This document shows, piece after piece, positions 33,030-41,522 of a stretch of DNA of 42,854 nt. Positions within the stretch are counted from its first letter, which is position 1, and every line of letters starts with the position of its first letter. This DNA is from Oscillospiraceae bacterium. Its GTDB lineage: Bacteria > Bacillota > Clostridia > Oscillospirales > Oscillospiraceae. The stretch spans positions 1 to 42,854 of the forward strand of contig CACZPK010000042.1 of the NCBI GenBank assembly GCA_902783035.1, read 5' to 3'. Under the pieces are notes generated by a model. It had not been told where the DNA came from, ran no database searches, and worked only from the letters and a program-made list of their open reading frames with translations. Position numbers and translations under genes: made by a program.

Positions 33030-34115
33030 TCAACGATAATAGGCAACCAAAAGATCGACCACCGCGCCGTAGCTCTGCATTCCCAGCTTGTCGCCGTAGC
33101 TTTTGAGCATCGTGTCGTACGCCTTGCCGCTCGCCTCGGACACTGTGCCCTTCCACTGCGCCCAATAGGCATTCTCAAAACGCAGGTCGGCGTCCACGCC
33201 CGCGGGAAGGCCGGCGCGCAGCTCGTACCACGCCTCCGGATCGGCGGTATAAAGTGCATTGGCAAGATGGACGTAGCCCATCAGCCAGCCGGAATACTGG
33301 TACACGGGGTCCTCAGAGCGCGTCGAGGCAAGCACGGCAAGAAAATTGCACTGCTGTTCGCTGGCGATGCCGCGTCTGTGCGCCAGTTCATGCGCAACCG
33401 TTGCGGCAAACGTCGCGGTGGGAAAATCCATATTGAGGTTGGATTCTCCCGTAAACGGGAAATAGAGCCCCGTCACGTTCATCGCGCTCATGACGCGGGA
33501 GAAATAGACCGGCTTGGGCAGTGGGTCCGTCTCCATATACAGGAAGGGAAATTCCCCGTACATATCCTCATAAAGCGACGGCGCAGCATCCAACACAGCG
33601 CGGCGGGACACGGCACACACGCCGTTCGCGTCTCTGGGCACGCCGTCGGCGTGCAGCGAAACCTGCTGCGCAAAATAGCGCGTCACCGCCACCAGGTCGT
33701 CATGCGCCACGGGCGCGGGGTAGATGCCGCTCTTGTCGCAAAAATCGTCGGCATAAAAATTGACGCCCCAGAGCAGGCAGAACGCCAGATAAAGGCTCAG
33801 CAGCACATTGACGAGGAGCATCACATGCCGGTAAAACACCTCGCGCTTATATTCCGCCCGGCAGAGCGCAATGAGGCTGCAAATCAGGAAAACAACTGCG
33901 GCGATGATGGCCGCGGCATAGCACAGCTCTGCCACCGAAACGCTCACATGGGCGTTCAGACGGCCCAGCGCACGCTCCAGCGGCATGGAAAAGCCCTCGG
34001 CAAGAGCGGTCATGACAGCGCGCCGGGTGCGCAGAACAAAGAACGCCCCCAGCGCCAGCACGTTGACCAGCAGCCAGATATGCAGTTTTTTAAAGTATCG
34101 TAAAAATGTTTTCAT
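33030..34115 (-). CDS. DUF3810-like membrane metalloprotease
   Basis: A 361-residue protein with three hydrophobic segments in the first 120 residues (about 12-28, 65-85 and 97-117), then an extracytoplasmic zinc-protease-like domain with HELAHRRG (His242, Glu243, His246) followed by SEQQCNFLA with a possible third ligand. DUF3810 proteins are annotated in many Clostridia but lack a defined substrate. The gene starts 3 bases after the ABC ATPase and precedes the LCP gene, so it may be part of the peptide-transporter transcript. A role in wall or surface protein processing is possible but inferred. Confidence 0.82.
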   Translation of the reverse strand: MKTFLRYFKKLHIWLLVNVLALGAFFVLRTRRAVMTALAEGFSMPLERALGRLNAHVSVSVAELCYAAAIIAAVVFLICSLIALCRAEYKREVFYRHVMLLVNVLLSLYLAFCLLWGVNFYADDFCDKSGIYPAPVAHDDLVAVTRYFAQQVSLHADGVPRDANGVCAVSRRAVLDAAPSLYEDMYGEFPFLYMETDPLPKPVYFSRVMSAMNVTGLYFPFTGESNLNMDFPTATFAATVAHELAHRRGIASEQQCNFLAVLASTRSEDPVYQYSGWLMGYVHLANALYTADPEAWYELRAGLPAGVDADLRFENAYWAQWKGTVSEASGKAYDTMLKSYGDKLGMQSYGAVVDLLVAYYR

Positions 34116-34118
34116 CCG

Positions 34119-34850
34119 TCAGTCAGCTGCCGCCAGCAGCGTCTTCGTATACTCCTCCCGCGGGTTGGAAAACAACTCCGCGACGGTATTCTGTTCAACG
34201 ATGCGCCCCTTTTTCATGACCATCACCCGGTCACAGAGCTGGTAAACAACGTTGAGGTCGTGAGAAATGAACAGGAACGAAAGCCGATACTCGTCCCGCA
34301 GGGAGCGCATCAACTCCAGGATCTGACGCTGGATGGTCACATCCAGCGCGCTCACCGGCTCGTCCGCAATGATCAGGCTCGGTTTTTGGATCAGCGCCAC
34401 GCCGATGCTCACGCGCTGGCGCTGTCCGCCGGAAAGCTCGCGCGGCTTGCGCGTTACGCAGTCGGCAGGCAGCCCGACCAGCTCCACGATCTCCGCCACG
34501 CGGCGCTTGCGCTCCGGCGCGTCGTACTTGCCGTAGATGCGCAGCGGCTCCTCCAGAATCCACCCCACCGTGTAGGCGGGGTTGAGGGAGCTGAGCGGGT
34601 CCTGAAAGATCATCTGCGGCCGCTTGGTGTAATGGACGATCTCACCGGTATGCGTATCCACGAGACCGAGGATGTTGCGCACCAGCGTCGTCTTGCCCGT
34701 GCCGGACTCACCCACCAGCCCCAGTATCTCGCCGCGGTGCAGTTCGAAGCTCACATCGTAAAGCACATCATGCCGGATACGGCGGCCCCGCGCGTCTGTC
34801 TCGCGATACCACGCGTTGAGGTTCCTCACTTCCAAAACCAGATCGCTCAT
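34119..34850 (-). CDS. Peptide/nickel-type ABC transporter ATPase (second)
   Basis: A 243-residue ABC ATPase with Walker A GESGTGKT (about residues 45-52), signature LSGGQRQR (about 144-151) and Walker B LIIADEP (about 164-170). It belongs to the Opp/Dpp/Nik group, since it pairs with a second ATPase and two permeases. It lacks most of the C-terminal domain that Dpp-type F subunits carry (commonly about 320 residues), which makes it closer in size to NikE. ATGA overlap couples it to the preceding ATPase. Confidence 0.88.
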   Translation of the reverse strand: MSDLVLEVRNLNAWYRETDARGRRIRHDVLYDVSFELHRGEILGLVGESGTGKTTLVRNILGLVDTHTGEIVHYTKRPQMIFQDPLSSLNPAYTVGWILEEPLRIYGKYDAPERKRRVAEIVELVGLPADCVTRKPRELSGGQRQRVSIGVALIQKPSLIIADEPVSALDVTIQRQILELMRSLRDEYRLSFLFISHDLNVVYQLCDRVMVMKKGRIVEQNTVAELFSNPREEYTKTLLAAAD

Positions 34851-35641
34851 AGGCTCTTATCCTTCTTGACACGGCGCGGAATGGCGTTGATGAGTTCGAT
34901 CGTGTACGCGTGCTGCGGGCGGAGGAAAACATCCTCCATCGAGCCCTGTTCCACGATCTTGCCACGCTGCATCACCGCCACGCGGGTACAGATGCGGCGC
35001 ACGACCTGCAGGTTGTGCGAAATGAGCAGCATGGAAATGCCCTGCTCCGCGTTCAGCCGGTGCAGCAGCTCCAGGATCTGCGCCTGCACCGTCACATCCA
35101 GCGCAGTGGTCGGCTCATCGAGTATGACGAGTTTCGGGCGCGTGACCAGCGCCGCCGCAATCATCACGCGCTGAAGCATACCGCCCGAGCACTCGTGGGG
35201 GTAGCGGTTGTAAACGTCCGTGGGATCGGGAAGCTCAGCTTCGCCCAGCGCCTCCAGCGCCCGGGCACGGCGCTCCGCCTTCGACAGCTTCGTATGAACG
35301 GCAAGCGCCTCTTCCACCTGCGGACCGATGCGCATCAGCGGGTCCATGGCGCTCATCGGCTCCTGAAATACCACGCCGATCACGCTGCCCTGCAGCTTGC
35401 GCAGTTCCGCGCGGGAACGGGGCGCCAGCAGATCGACGCCGTCAAGCAGCACGTTGCCGCGGCACGTGACCTTTTTGCGCTCGATCAGGCCCGAGATCGT
35501 CATCGCGGTCACGGTCTTGCCGCTGCCCGACTCGCCCACCAGGCCGACGACCTCGCCGTCGTGTATCGTCAGGTCGATGCCGCCCACCGCCTCGCGGGTA
35601 GAGTCGTTGAATTTTACATGCAGATCGCGCAGTTCGAGCAT
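34847..35641 (-). CDS. Peptide/nickel-type ABC transporter ATPase (first)
   Basis: A 264-residue ABC ATPase. I start at ATG 35639-35641 because AGAGGAAG is upstream and [11 protein letters not shown] is the typical beginning; the longer frame overlaps the permease gene. Motifs are Walker A GESGSGKT, the Q-loop [12 protein letters not shown], signature CSGGMLQR (a CSGGM variant of the Opp/Dpp type) and Walker [13 protein letters not shown]. It is 14 bases downstream of the DppC-like permease. It is the D-subunit partner of the next ATPase. Confidence 0.88.
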   Translation of the reverse strand: MLELRDLHVKFNDSTREAVGGIDLTIHDGEVVGLVGESGSGKTVTAMTISGLIERKKVTCRGNVLLDGVDLLAPRSRAELRKLQGSVIGVVFQEPMSAMDPLMRIGPQVEEALAVHTKLSKAERRARALEALGEAELPDPTDVYNRYPHECSGGMLQRVMIAAALVTRPKLVILDEPTTALDVTVQAQILELLHRLNAEQGISMLLISHNLQVVRRICTRVAVMQRGKIVEQGSMEDVFLRPQHAYTIELINAIPRRVKKDKSL

Positions 35642-35655
35642 GGCGGTCTTCCTCT

Positions 35656-36453
35656 TCAGATGTCTTTTCGCTGCAGGCCCTCTCCGATCAGCCCGACTCC
35701 CAGGATCAGCAGCACGATCACAAGTCCCGCGCCCAACGCATACCACGGCGTCACGGACAGGTACGCCTGCGAATCGCTGAGCATGTAGCCGAGGCTTGCC
35801 TCGTCGGGTGAAACACCGATGCCGAGGTAACTCATTGCCGCCTCCGCCAGCACGGCATTGTTGAAGCCGATGGTAATGGCGGAAAGCAGCACCGGCCAGA
35901 TGTTCGGCAGGATATGGACAAACAGGATGCGCGCGGTACCCGCGCCCATGATCTGCGCGGATTTGACATAGTTCTGCGAGCGGGCGCGTTTGAATTCCGT
36001 GCGTACGATGCGCGCGTAGCTGGGAATGAACACGATGCCCAGCGCCAGCAGCAGATGCCGCCGCCCGGGGCCGAGAACGCTGACCAGCACCAGCGCCAGC
36101 AGAAAGCTGGGGAAAGCGCTCAGCGCGTCGTTGAAGCGCATGAGCACCTCATCGAGCCAACCGCCGAAATAACCCGTCAGGGCGCCGACCACCGTACCGA
36201 CCACCGTGCCGATGAGCACGGTGCCGAAAGCGACGAAAAAGGATGCCCCGGCGCCTTTCATCACACGGGAAAGAATATCGCGCCCGAATTTGTCTGTCCC
36301 CATCAGATGCGCCAGAGACGGCGCGCTGGAGCGCACCGCGCCGTTCATCTTCATGGGGTCGTAGGGCGTCCAGAAATACCCCAGCAGAATGAAAAGCACC
36401 ACCACTGTGGAAATCAAGAGGCCGAAGATGAGAAAGTAATTGCGTTTTTTCAT
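35656..36453 (-). CDS. ABC transporter permease, DppC/NikC type
   Basis: A 265-residue inner-membrane permease with about six hydrophobic segments. The N-terminal region reads [11 protein letters not shown] then [21 protein letters not shown], a hallmark of the C-type permeases of this family (usually HPLGTDxxGRD). The inner-membrane coupling motif is present near [13 protein letters not shown]. It overlaps the B-type permease by ATGA. It forms the translocation pore together with its neighbour. Confidence 0.92.
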   Translation of the reverse strand: MKKRNYFLIFGLLISTVVVLFILLGYFWTPYDPMKMNGAVRSSAPSLAHLMGTDKFGRDILSRVMKGAGASFFVAFGTVLIGTVVGTVVGALTGYFGGWLDEVLMRFNDALSAFPSFLLALVLVSVLGPGRRHLLLALGIVFIPSYARIVRTEFKRARSQNYVKSAQIMGAGTARILFVHILPNIWPVLLSAITIGFNNAVLAEAAMSYLGIGVSPDEASLGYMLSDSQAYLSVTPWYALGAGLVIVLLILGVGLIGEGLQRKDI

Positions 36454-37406
36454 GTCCGCCCCCCTTCGCCGTAGCGCAGGCGCGGATCAATGCGCCGTCC
36501 CAGCAGGTCGCCCGCCAGATTGCACACCACAACCCAGAACGCCACCAGCACCACCACCGCCTGCACCACGGGCGCGTCACGGTTGGAAATGCCGGAGATC
36601 AGCAGCCGGCCCAATCCGGGAATGGAGAATACCTGCTCAATGATAACGCTGCCAGCCACCAGCTCCGCCACCGTCATGGCAAGGAAGGTTATCAGCGGCA
36701 CAAGCGTATTTTTGAGCACATGGCGATAGAGGATATCACCACGGCTGCGCCCACGCGCCATTGACGTGCGGACGTAGTCCTTCTGCGCCTCGTCGAGGAT
36801 GCAGCCGCGCAGCAGCCGGACCGTCATTGCCACCCGCGGCAGTGCAATGGCAAGCGCGGGAAAGAACAGATAGCCGAGATACCGCATCCGCCCGGCCTCC
36901 CATGCGGGAAAAGCGCCGGGGACGAACAGACGCAGCAGCAATCCAAACAGATAGGTGAACAGGATGCCCGTGAAAAACGGCGGCACGGACATAAGCAGCT
37001 GCCCCAGCACGGTCACGACACGGTCGAGCCAGCCGCCGGCGTATTTCGCCGTCACCACGCCCACGGGGATGGAGAGCGCCACGATCAGCGCAAACGCCAT
37101 CAGCGTCAGGCTCAATGTCGGGCGCAAACGCTCCGCGATCAACTGAGAAACGCTCAGGCGGTACTGGTAGGAAATCCCCATGTCGCCCCGCAGCATACCG
37201 GCAACCCACTCCACATAGCGCACCGGCAGGGGCTTGTCCAATCCCAGCTCCGTGCGCAGCGCCTCCAGGCGCTCCGGCGTCGCCTCCGTTCCCAGCAGGC
37301 GGGTCGCCGCATCGCCGGAAAGATTGGACAGCGCCAGGAAAACAAACAGAGAAACGAGCACCAGCGTCAGCAGCAGCGTCCCTATCTTTTTCGCTGTATA
37401 ACGCAT
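36450..37406 (-). CDS. ABC transporter permease, DppB/NikB type
   Basis: The 318-residue permease starts MRYTAKKIGTLLLTLVLVSLFVFLALS, typical of DppB/OppB proteins, with the usual six segments and an inner loop of about residues 195-230 (RLLRGCILDEAQKDYVRTSMARGRS) that contacts the ATPases. The C-terminal part contains VSVIIEQVFSIPGLGR-like sequence, which is conserved in this family. It is 24 bases downstream of the binding-protein gene. Confidence 0.92.
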   Translation of the reverse strand: MRYTAKKIGTLLLTLVLVSLFVFLALSNLSGDAATRLLGTEATPERLEALRTELGLDKPLPVRYVEWVAGMLRGDMGISYQYRLSVSQLIAERLRPTLSLTLMAFALIVALSIPVGVVTAKYAGGWLDRVVTVLGQLLMSVPPFFTGILFTYLFGLLLRLFVPGAFPAWEAGRMRYLGYLFFPALAIALPRVAMTVRLLRGCILDEAQKDYVRTSMARGRSRGDILYRHVLKNTLVPLITFLAMTVAELVAGSVIIEQVFSIPGLGRLLISGISNRDAPVVQAVVVLVAFWVVVCNLAGDLLGRRIDPRLRYGEGGRT

Positions 37407-37430
37407 GGCACTCGCCCCTTTAAATCTCTG

Positions 37431-38984
37431 TTACTCGTAGTGGACCGTGCTCATATCCATCACATAGATCGGATAGAACCGGTATCCCGCCAGGCCCTTG
37501 CGCAGCGCGACAAAGTCCACCAGATCCTGAATGTAGACGTTCGCGGCATCCTGCGCAAGGATACGCTCCATCTCACGGTACGCCTTGGTCTGCGCCTCAT
37601 CGTTTCTGGCGCGCAGCGCCTCCTCAAAGGCCTCGTCATACGCACGGCTGGAGTAGCCGATGAAGTTCTTGCCGTTGCCCGTGGTGAAGCGCTCCAGCAT
37701 CGCGCGGGCGGTCATCGTCGAAGCGTCAAAGCCGCAGACGGTCGCCTCAAAGTTGCGGCCCTTGTAGACGTCTTCCACCCAAGTCGTCCAGTCGACCGGC
37801 TCCACCGTCACCTTGACGCCGATGGCGCGGAATTGCTCCGCGGCAATCTGTCCGGCGTCAACATGCGGGGAATAGTTGGAGGGCACCTTGATCGTCAGCG
37901 CAAAGCCGTCGGGATAGCCCGCTTCTGCGAGCAGCGCCTTCGCCTGATCCACGTTATGCGGATAGAGATCAACCAGGCTCTCGTCAAAGTACTTGCGGAA
38001 CGCGGGGTACATGCTGCTGCCCAGCGCCCAGCCCTTGCCGTCCGCGGTCAGGTCGAAAATCTCCTGCCGGTCGAGGGCGTAGCACAGCGCCTGACGCACG
38101 CGCACATCATCGAGCGGTTTGACCGTATGGTTGAGGTACACGGCCTGCACAAGGTTCATCGAACCTTCCAGAATGGTAAAATCGTCGCCGAGCTGGCTGA
38201 CCGTGGCGGTGCCGAGATGGGCGTAAAGATCCACCGCGCCGCCCTTGAGCGCCATCGCCAGCGCCTCGGGATTCTCATAGACGAGGTAGGTCACGCGGTC
38301 GAGCTGCGCCTTCTCGCCCCAATAGTCTTCAAAGCGCTCCAGCACAACATTCTGCTGCGCCTGTCGGGAAACGAATTTGAACGGGCCGGTACCGACGGGC
38401 GCGGTCGCCTGATCGGCGTAATCCGCGGGAATGATGGCACAGGTCAGGCTCGCAAGGAACTCGGTGTTCGCCGCAGGCAGCGTAATCACGATATTCCCGT
38501 TTTCCTCGGCGATATCCGCCTCCGCCAGCGCAGGAACATAGCCTTCGTCGCGGCAGCGGGTCAGGGAGTACATCACATCGTTGGACGTAACGTCCTGACC
38601 GTTGTGAAATTTCACGCCGGAGCGGAGCTTGAACGTGTAGGTGGTCATCTCCGCGCCGATCTCCCAGCTCTCCGCCACAGCGGGCGCAAGATCACCGTCG
38701 GACGTGGGCTTGACGAGGCCCTCAAACACATTGAACAGCAGCTCCTTCGTGCCCGCCGCCACCATCGTGTGGGGATCAAGGCTGCTGTCGAGGTCCTGAG
38801 AAATACCGACCGTGATTTCATTGTTCGCGCGGCGGCCGGTGTCCACCGTCGGCGCGGGATCGGCCGCAGGTCCGGCGGGCGTATCTGCGCCGCCCTGCGG
38901 CGCATCGTTCTGCTTGCCGCCGCAGCCCGCAAGCAGTGAGGCAAGCAGCAAAATGGAAAGGATCAGGGACAGGATGCGTTTCAT
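37431..38984 (-). CDS. Solute-binding lipoprotein, family 5 (peptide/nickel)
   Basis: A 517-residue extracellular lipoprotein of the SBP_bac_5 family. The signal peptide ends in LLASLLAGCG, a lipobox with Cys21 as the modified residue, followed by an acidic Pro/Ala-rich linker to about residue 50. Family motifs are ITVGISQDLDSSLDPHTM, FNVFEGLVKPTSDGDLAPAVAESWEI and FKLRSGVKFHNGQDVTSNDVMYSLTR. It begins in a 4-base overlap with the AI-2E-family gene and leads into the permease genes. The specific ligand (peptide, nickel or other) cannot be chosen from sequence. Confidence 0.92.
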   Translation of the reverse strand: MKRILSLILSILLLASLLAGCGGKQNDAPQGGADTPAGPAADPAPTVDTGRRANNEITVGISQDLDSSLDPHTMVAAGTKELLFNVFEGLVKPTSDGDLAPAVAESWEIGAEMTTYTFKLRSGVKFHNGQDVTSNDVMYSLTRCRDEGYVPALAEADIAEENGNIVITLPAANTEFLASLTCAIIPADYADQATAPVGTGPFKFVSRQAQQNVVLERFEDYWGEKAQLDRVTYLVYENPEALAMALKGGAVDLYAHLGTATVSQLGDDFTILEGSMNLVQAVYLNHTVKPLDDVRVRQALCYALDRQEIFDLTADGKGWALGSSMYPAFRKYFDESLVDLYPHNVDQAKALLAEAGYPDGFALTIKVPSNYSPHVDAGQIAAEQFRAIGVKVTVEPVDWTTWVEDVYKGRNFEATVCGFDASTMTARAMLERFTTGNGKNFIGYSSRAYDEAFEEALRARNDEAQTKAYREMERILAQDAANVYIQDLVDFVALRKGLAGYRFYPIYVMDMSTVHYE

Positions 38985-40186
38985 TTCTTTTCTCCTTGTT
39001 GTTCGTTCTCTGCCGCGTCAGGCGCGGGCAGGGGCGCGCCGGGCTCGATGCCCTTACTGCGCAGGCGCTTGTCACAGTGATAGCCCACAAGGGCGTAGAA
39101 ACAGGCAAATACCGGCACGCCGAGGAACATTCCCCCCACGCCGAAAAAGCCGCCGCCGAGAAGGATCGCCACGATGACCCAGAAACTGGGCAGCTCCGTG
39201 GAACCGCCAAGGATCTTCGGGCCGATAAAGTTCCCGTCGAGCTGCTGGAGAACCAGCACAAAAATGATAAAATACAGGCACTTAAGCGGATCGACCAGCA
39301 AAATGAGGAACGCGCTGGGGATCGCGCCGATAAAAGGTCCGAAGAACGGGATGATGTTCGTCACGCCCACGACCACGCTCACCAGCGGCGTGTACGGCAA
39401 CTGGAGCAGCGAACTGCCGATGAAGCACAGCACGCCGATGATAAGCGAATCGACCAGCTTGCCGCGCACAAAACCGCTGAAAATCGTATCCATCCGCGCC
39501 AGCGAACGCAAAATGTTACGGTACACCGGCTTGCTCACCCAGGCAAAAAGCAGGCGTTTCGCTCCCTCCGAGAAGCGCTCCTTGAGCGCCAGAAGGTAAA
39601 CCGAGATCACGATACCAACCAGGAAGTCCTTGAAAAACAGCAGAACGCTCAGCACACCGCTTGTGACAATGGTGATGGTCTGCTGCGCCTGCGGCAGGAA
39701 CGTCCCGGTGAACCACTTGGTCAGCTCTCCCCAGTATTTATCGACGGAATCGGAGACAACGGAGGCGATCTTCGGATTGGTTTCCAGCAGCTGCGTTACC
39801 CACGCATAAATCGTGTTATAATACGTCTGCATGTTCCCCACCAGCGTTGTGACGCTCAGGTACAACTGCGGGATCAGAATGCTGAAAAGAATGTAGAACG
39901 CAAAGATCACGATCGCCCAGGTCAGCAAAATGCCGCCCGCGCGCACAAAACCGCCGCTGGCCCCCTTTCCGGCGGCACGGCGGATCAGCGCGTCAAAATA
40001 ATTCACCATCGGCGCGAGCAAATAGGCCATCACCGCGCCGTAAATCACCGGCTTGAGCGCCTTGAACAGCGTGCCGAGCAGCGCGAACAGCACACCGTTG
40101 CGGAAAACCGTGTCATAAAAAACCATGATGGCGCAAACGGTCAGGAAGATGGTCAGGCCCCAGCGGAAATATCTTTTTCTTTCCAA
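38981..40186 (-). CDS. AI-2E family transporter
   Basis: A 401-residue membrane protein starting at TTG (40184-40186), with AGAGGAG upstream. It has about eight hydrophobic segments and family motifs such as FFKDFLVGIVISVYLLALKE, IIGVLCFIGSSLLQLPYTPLVSVVVGVTNIIPFFGPFIGAIPSAFLILL and LDGNFIGPKILGGSTELPSFWVIVAI. The family is named after an AI-2 exporter but most members have other or unknown substrates. It is the first gene of the transporter cluster and overlaps the binding protein by 4 bases. Confidence 0.92.
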   Translation of the reverse strand: MERKRYFRWGLTIFLTVCAIMVFYDTVFRNGVLFALLGTLFKALKPVIYGAVMAYLLAPMVNYFDALIRRAAGKGASGGFVRAGGILLTWAIVIFAFYILFSILIPQLYLSVTTLVGNMQTYYNTIYAWVTQLLETNPKIASVVSDSVDKYWGELTKWFTGTFLPQAQQTITIVTSGVLSVLLFFKDFLVGIVISVYLLALKERFSEGAKRLLFAWVSKPVYRNILRSLARMDTIFSGFVRGKLVDSLIIGVLCFIGSSLLQLPYTPLVSVVVGVTNIIPFFGPFIGAIPSAFLILLVDPLKCLYFIIFVLVLQQLDGNFIGPKILGGSTELPSFWVIVAILLGGGFFGVGGMFLGVPVFACFYALVGYHCDKRLRSKGIEPGAPLPAPDAAENEQQGEKK

Positions 40187-40252
40187 GCTGTTCTCCTCTC
40201 TGCAAGAATCCGGTCATATTGATATTTTTTTAACAAGGTTGGAATCGCTTAT

Positions 40253-40281
40253 ACAATACTACTTTTTAGTGGGAATTGCAA
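40253..40281 (-). promoter_or_regulatory. Predicted promoter of the AI-2E/ABC operon, sharing its -35 box
   Basis: On the minus strand TTGCAA (40276-40281) and TATTGT (40253-40258) are separated by 17 bases. TTGCAA is self-complementary and is also the -35 of the plus-strand lipid kinase promoter, so the two promoters probably compete for polymerase. Confidence 0.5.
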
Positions 40282-40304
40282 TAGTGACTTTCCTATGCTA
40301 TAGT
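40276..40304 (+). promoter_or_regulatory. Predicted promoter of the lipid kinase gene, sharing its -35 box
   Basis: TTGCAA (40276-40281) and TATAGT (40299-40304) are separated by 17 bases. The start point would be near 40311, just before the terminator-like hairpin at 40318-40345. Confidence 0.55.
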
Positions 40305-40317
40305 AAACAAAATCTAT

Positions 40318-40345
40318 CTCCGCTCCTCACGCGGAGGGATTTTTC
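40318..40345 (+). terminator. Terminator-like hairpin at the start of the lipid kinase leader
   Basis: CTCCGC (40318-40323) and GCGGAG (40331-40336) form a 6-bp stem with a 7-base loop, then GGATTTTTC. It begins within 10 bases of the predicted start, so it would produce a very short transcript unless readthrough occurs. It could be a leader attenuator. Confidence 0.45.
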
Positions 40346-40348
40346 TTC

Positions 40349-40411
40349 CGCCGCGGCACGCCGGTTGTTCGCAAGGCCGGCGGCGCATATATGCGCGCCT
40401 GTGCCGCGGTG
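40349..40411 (+). promoter_or_regulatory. Three-way-junction RNA fold in the lipid kinase leader
   Basis: P1 pairs CCGCGGCAC (40351-40359) with GTGCCGCGG (40401-40409), extended to 40349/40411 by one pair and one G-T. Inside it, P2 pairs GCCGG (40360-40364) with CCGGC (40377-40381) around a TTG-TTCG-CAA mini-stem. P3 is the palindrome GCGCATATATGCGC (40383-40396). The ribosome site (CGGAGG at 40431-40436) is 20 bases after the fold. A leader regulator is plausible; it matches no riboswitch that I recognise. Confidence 0.5.
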
Positions 40412-40441
40412 AATATGCATGCCAAAAATTCGGAGGCTGTC

Positions 40442-41341
40442 ATGTGTAAAAAGCTCCTGTTCATTGTCAACCCGCGCGCGGGGCGCAATAAATCGCGCGG
40501 CCCGCTGTTTGACGCGGCCTGTGTGTTTTCCGAGGCGGGTTATTTGCTCGACATCCGCAACACGCTTGCATCCGGGGACGCCACGCAAATCGTGGAGCAC
40601 TGCGGCGCGGACGTCGATCTGATCGTCTGCCACGGCGGCGACGGTACGCTCAACGAAACGGTCAACGGGCTGATGCATCTTCCGCCGGAGCAGCGCCCGT
40701 TTTTGAGTTATCTGCCCGGCGGCAGCACCAACGATTTTGCCGCCAGCCTCAGCATATCCCCCGAACCCGCCGTCGCGGCGAAAAGCGCCATGCGCATGCA
40801 GGCGCACACGTTGGACGTCGGGAACTTCAATGACCGGCATTTCGTCTACGTCGCGTCTTTCGGCGCCTTTACCAGCACGAGCTACAGCGTGCCGCAGGAC
40901 ATGAAAAATGTTCTGGGTCATTTCGCCTACATTCTCGGCGGAATGAGCAATCTGGATTCTCTGCACCCTTACCACATCCGCCTCACCGCAGACGGAGAGG
41001 TCTTCGACGACGCGGACGGATATCTGTTCGGTGCGATCAGCAACTCCACCTCCATCGCGGGCATGATGAAGCTCCCCCCTGAGGACGTGTCCTTCAACGA
41101 CGGTGAGTTTGAGCTGATGCTCGTGCGCGTACCGAACACCGCGGCACAGCTGCAAGCGCTCACCCACGCGCTCCTCTACCAGGACCGCAGCGATGCGCAG
41201 GGGCTGATTTTCCGTCACGTCCGCCATGTCACCGCGGAAACGCAGGAAGATATCCCGTGGACGCTGGACGGCGAGTTCGTTCCCGGCGCACCGCAAGTCG
41301 ACATCTCCATCGACCACGGCGCCCTGCGCATGTTCCTGTAA
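40442..41341 (+). CDS. YegS/DgkB-type diacylglycerol/lipid kinase
   Basis: The 299-residue protein phosphorylates a lipid such as diacylglycerol with ATP, in phospholipid recycling. The catalytic domain has NPRAGRNKSRG (10-20), HGGDGT (64-69) and YLPGGSTNDFA (90-100), where GGDGT and GGSTNDFA contact nucleotide and metal. The C-terminal beta-sandwich contains the common PWTLDGEFVPGAPQVDISI. The ATG at 40442 has CGGAGG 5 bases upstream; the frame also opens earlier, inside the leader fold, where no site exists. Family is clear. Lipid substrate is not established. Confidence 0.9.
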   Translation: MCKKLLFIVNPRAGRNKSRGPLFDAACVFSEAGYLLDIRNTLASGDATQIVEHCGADVDLIVCHGGDGTLNETVNGLMHLPPEQRPFLSYLPGGSTNDFAASLSISPEPAVAAKSAMRMQAHTLDVGNFNDRHFVYVASFGAFTSTSYSVPQDMKNVLGHFAYILGGMSNLDSLHPYHIRLTADGEVFDDADGYLFGAISNSTSIAGMMKLPPEDVSFNDGEFELMLVRVPNTAAQLQALTHALLYQDRSDAQGLIFRHVRHVTAETQEDIPWTLDGEFVPGAPQVDISIDHGALRMFL

Positions 41342-41437
41342 GAGTGCTCACGCCGGTTTCTCCTTTCCGACGGTCGTATTATGGGGCAGCGCCACGGAAA
41401 CGCAAGAAAAATTTCATCAATTCAACGAAATTTATGG

Positions 41438-41466
41438 TTGTATTGAAAAACTTTTTGTTATATAAT
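41438..41466 (+). promoter_or_regulatory. Predicted promoter of the EF-G-like gene
   Basis: TTGTAT (41438-41443) and perfect TATAAT (41461-41466) are separated by 17 bases. AAAAGGAG at 41505-41512 then precedes the ATG at 41523. Confidence 0.6.
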
Positions 41467-41522
41467 CTATTTGTTGAGCGTTTTCCCCCCACGGGGAAAT
41501 CATGAAAAGGAGATTTGACCCT

